Notes under the pieces: model-generated
The model's input: the letters and a program-made list of their open reading frames with translations, nothing else
The model's database searches: none
What the model was told of the DNA's origin: nothing
Program-made: the position numbers and the translations under genes
From: an uncultured Opitutia bacterium
Lineage (GTDB): Bacteria; Verrucomicrobiota; Verrucomicrobiia; Opitutales; UBA953
Assembly: GCA_903840235.1 (NCBI GenBank)
Contig: CAIMFE010000055.1
Span: forward strand, 1 to 6,288
Direction: 5' to 3'
DNA length: 6,288 bases
In this document: one piece after another, positions 5,825 through 6,288 of the stretch
Layout: every line of letters begins with the position of its first letter
How positions within the stretch are numbered: the first letter of the stretch is position 1

Positions 5825-6288
5825 ATGAGCGATTCCGTTCCCCAGTTACTCAATTATCTCATTATCTTAGTAGTCGTCGCGATTACCTATTTTATTTTTA
5901 GAAAAAAAACGCCTTCTTCCGGACTTAGCGAAGAAATGGCGGATGTGCAAAATGCCGCGGCCGAAGGCTTTGGTGCATCCGAACAAATTTTCCCTCCGTC
6001 CAAAGAGTTTGTCGCTAAAGCACGTGTCAAAGGCATGGATGGATATAAAAAACTTTATAAAGAATCGATTGATAATCCTGAAAAATTCTGGGCTGATGAA
6101 GCGAAAGAGCTCACTTGGTTTGAGCCTTGGACCAAAGTTCTCGACGAATCCAAAAAACCTTTCTTCAAATGGTTCGTAAACGGAAAAACCAATATCTCTT
6201 ATAATTGCATCGATGCTCAAATTAACAAGGGGCTCGGAGATAAAGTAGCGATTGTTTTTGAAGGTGAGCCCACGCAGAACGGGACCGC
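5825..6288 (+). CDS. acsA: Acetyl-CoA synthetase (acetate--CoA ligase), N-terminal part with predicted membrane segment; 3' end outside window
   Basis: Acs activates acetate with ATP and CoA to acetyl-CoA through an acetyl-AMP intermediate. The 154 visible residues cover the N-terminal Acs domain: FPPSKEFVAKARVKGMDGYK (56-75), LYKESIDNPEKFWADEAKE (77-95), WFEPWTKVLD (98-107), FFKWFVNGKTNISYNCID (113-130) and DKVAIVFEGEP (139-149), all strongly Acs-like. The AMP-binding core lies beyond the window. Unusually, residues 8-25 (LLNYLIILVVVAITYFIF) form one hydrophobic helix followed by RKK, predicting an N-terminal anchor with the enzyme on the cytoplasmic side; Acs is normally soluble. The ATG at 5825 is the first possible start: in this frame the upstream stop is TAG at 5783-5785 and no ATG, GTG or TTG codon lies between. 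The alternative ATG at 5936 (codon 38) would yield an ordinary soluble N-terminus. Neither has a good Shine-Dalgarno motif. Acs identity is secure; the start is not. Confidence 0.9.
   Translation, partial: MSDSVPQLLNYLIILVVVAITYFIFRKKTPSSGLSEEMADVQNAAAEGFGASEQIFPPSKEFVAKARVKGMDGYKKLYKESIDNPEKFWADEAKELTWFEPWTKVLDESKKPFFKWFVNGKTNISYNCIDAQINKGLGDKVAIVFEGEPTQNGT

Noticed and set aside
5943..6179. 78-codon plus-strand frame inside acsA
   Set aside because: Wrong-frame shadow of the Acs N-terminal domain with no recognisable domain.
5867..6220. 117-codon open frame on the minus strand opposite acsA
   Set aside because: It is Phe/Arg rich, as expected from the complement of a Lys/Glu-rich coding strand; the plus strand carries clear acetyl-CoA synthetase sequence.
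1..6288. CRISPR array, insertion sequence, tRNA or rRNA, phage or defence genes
   Set aside because: I saw no direct repeats with regular spacing, no transposase or terminal inverted repeats, and no structural RNA; nearly all bases are accounted for by housekeeping coding regions.

Overview
The window is chromosomal, gene-dense and apparently free of mobile DNA. It holds housekeeping and biosynthetic genes separated by short gaps. A signal-peptide protein of LolA-like appearance implies a Gram-negative envelope. Starts with few Shine-Dalgarno motifs, together with the gene mix (clpX next to hisA, an IMPase-type hisN, a DUF2071 protein and a HAD phosphatase with a DWNGT motif), make a Verrucomicrobiota or related PVC-group bacterium my best guess. 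That assignment is a low-confidence inference, since no rRNA or other marker is present.

Left part (1-3464, plus strand): the 3' half of clpX runs directly into hisA (stop TAA, next base ATG). A 97-bp gap carrying a long imperfect dyad follows. Next come an exported LolA-like protein and, 3 bp later, hisD. hisD converges on hisN (minus strand, 3461-4234), and the two stop codons share four bases. HisA (fourth step of the ring-forming branch), HisN (histidinol-phosphate phosphatase) and HisD (last two oxidations) are all histidine-pathway enzymes, so this is a partial, split histidine locus shared with a protease unfoldase and an envelope protein.

Right part (4235-6288): hisN diverges from a two-gene unit, a DUF2071/YqjF-family protein (GTG start) and a HAD-family phosphatase, which overlap by 8 bp. 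A 102-bp gap with two hairpins, at least one of them terminator-like, separates this unit from the start of an acetyl-CoA synthetase gene that runs off the right edge. Its predicted N-terminus carries one hydrophobic segment followed by RKK, a membrane anchor not expected on this normally soluble enzyme. This is the most unusual feature of the window.

I found no wholly new multi-gene system. The points worth a second look are the possibly membrane-anchored acetyl-CoA synthetase, the envelope gene inserted between hisA and hisD, the dyad before it, and the Asp-to-Asn change in the HAD motif I.
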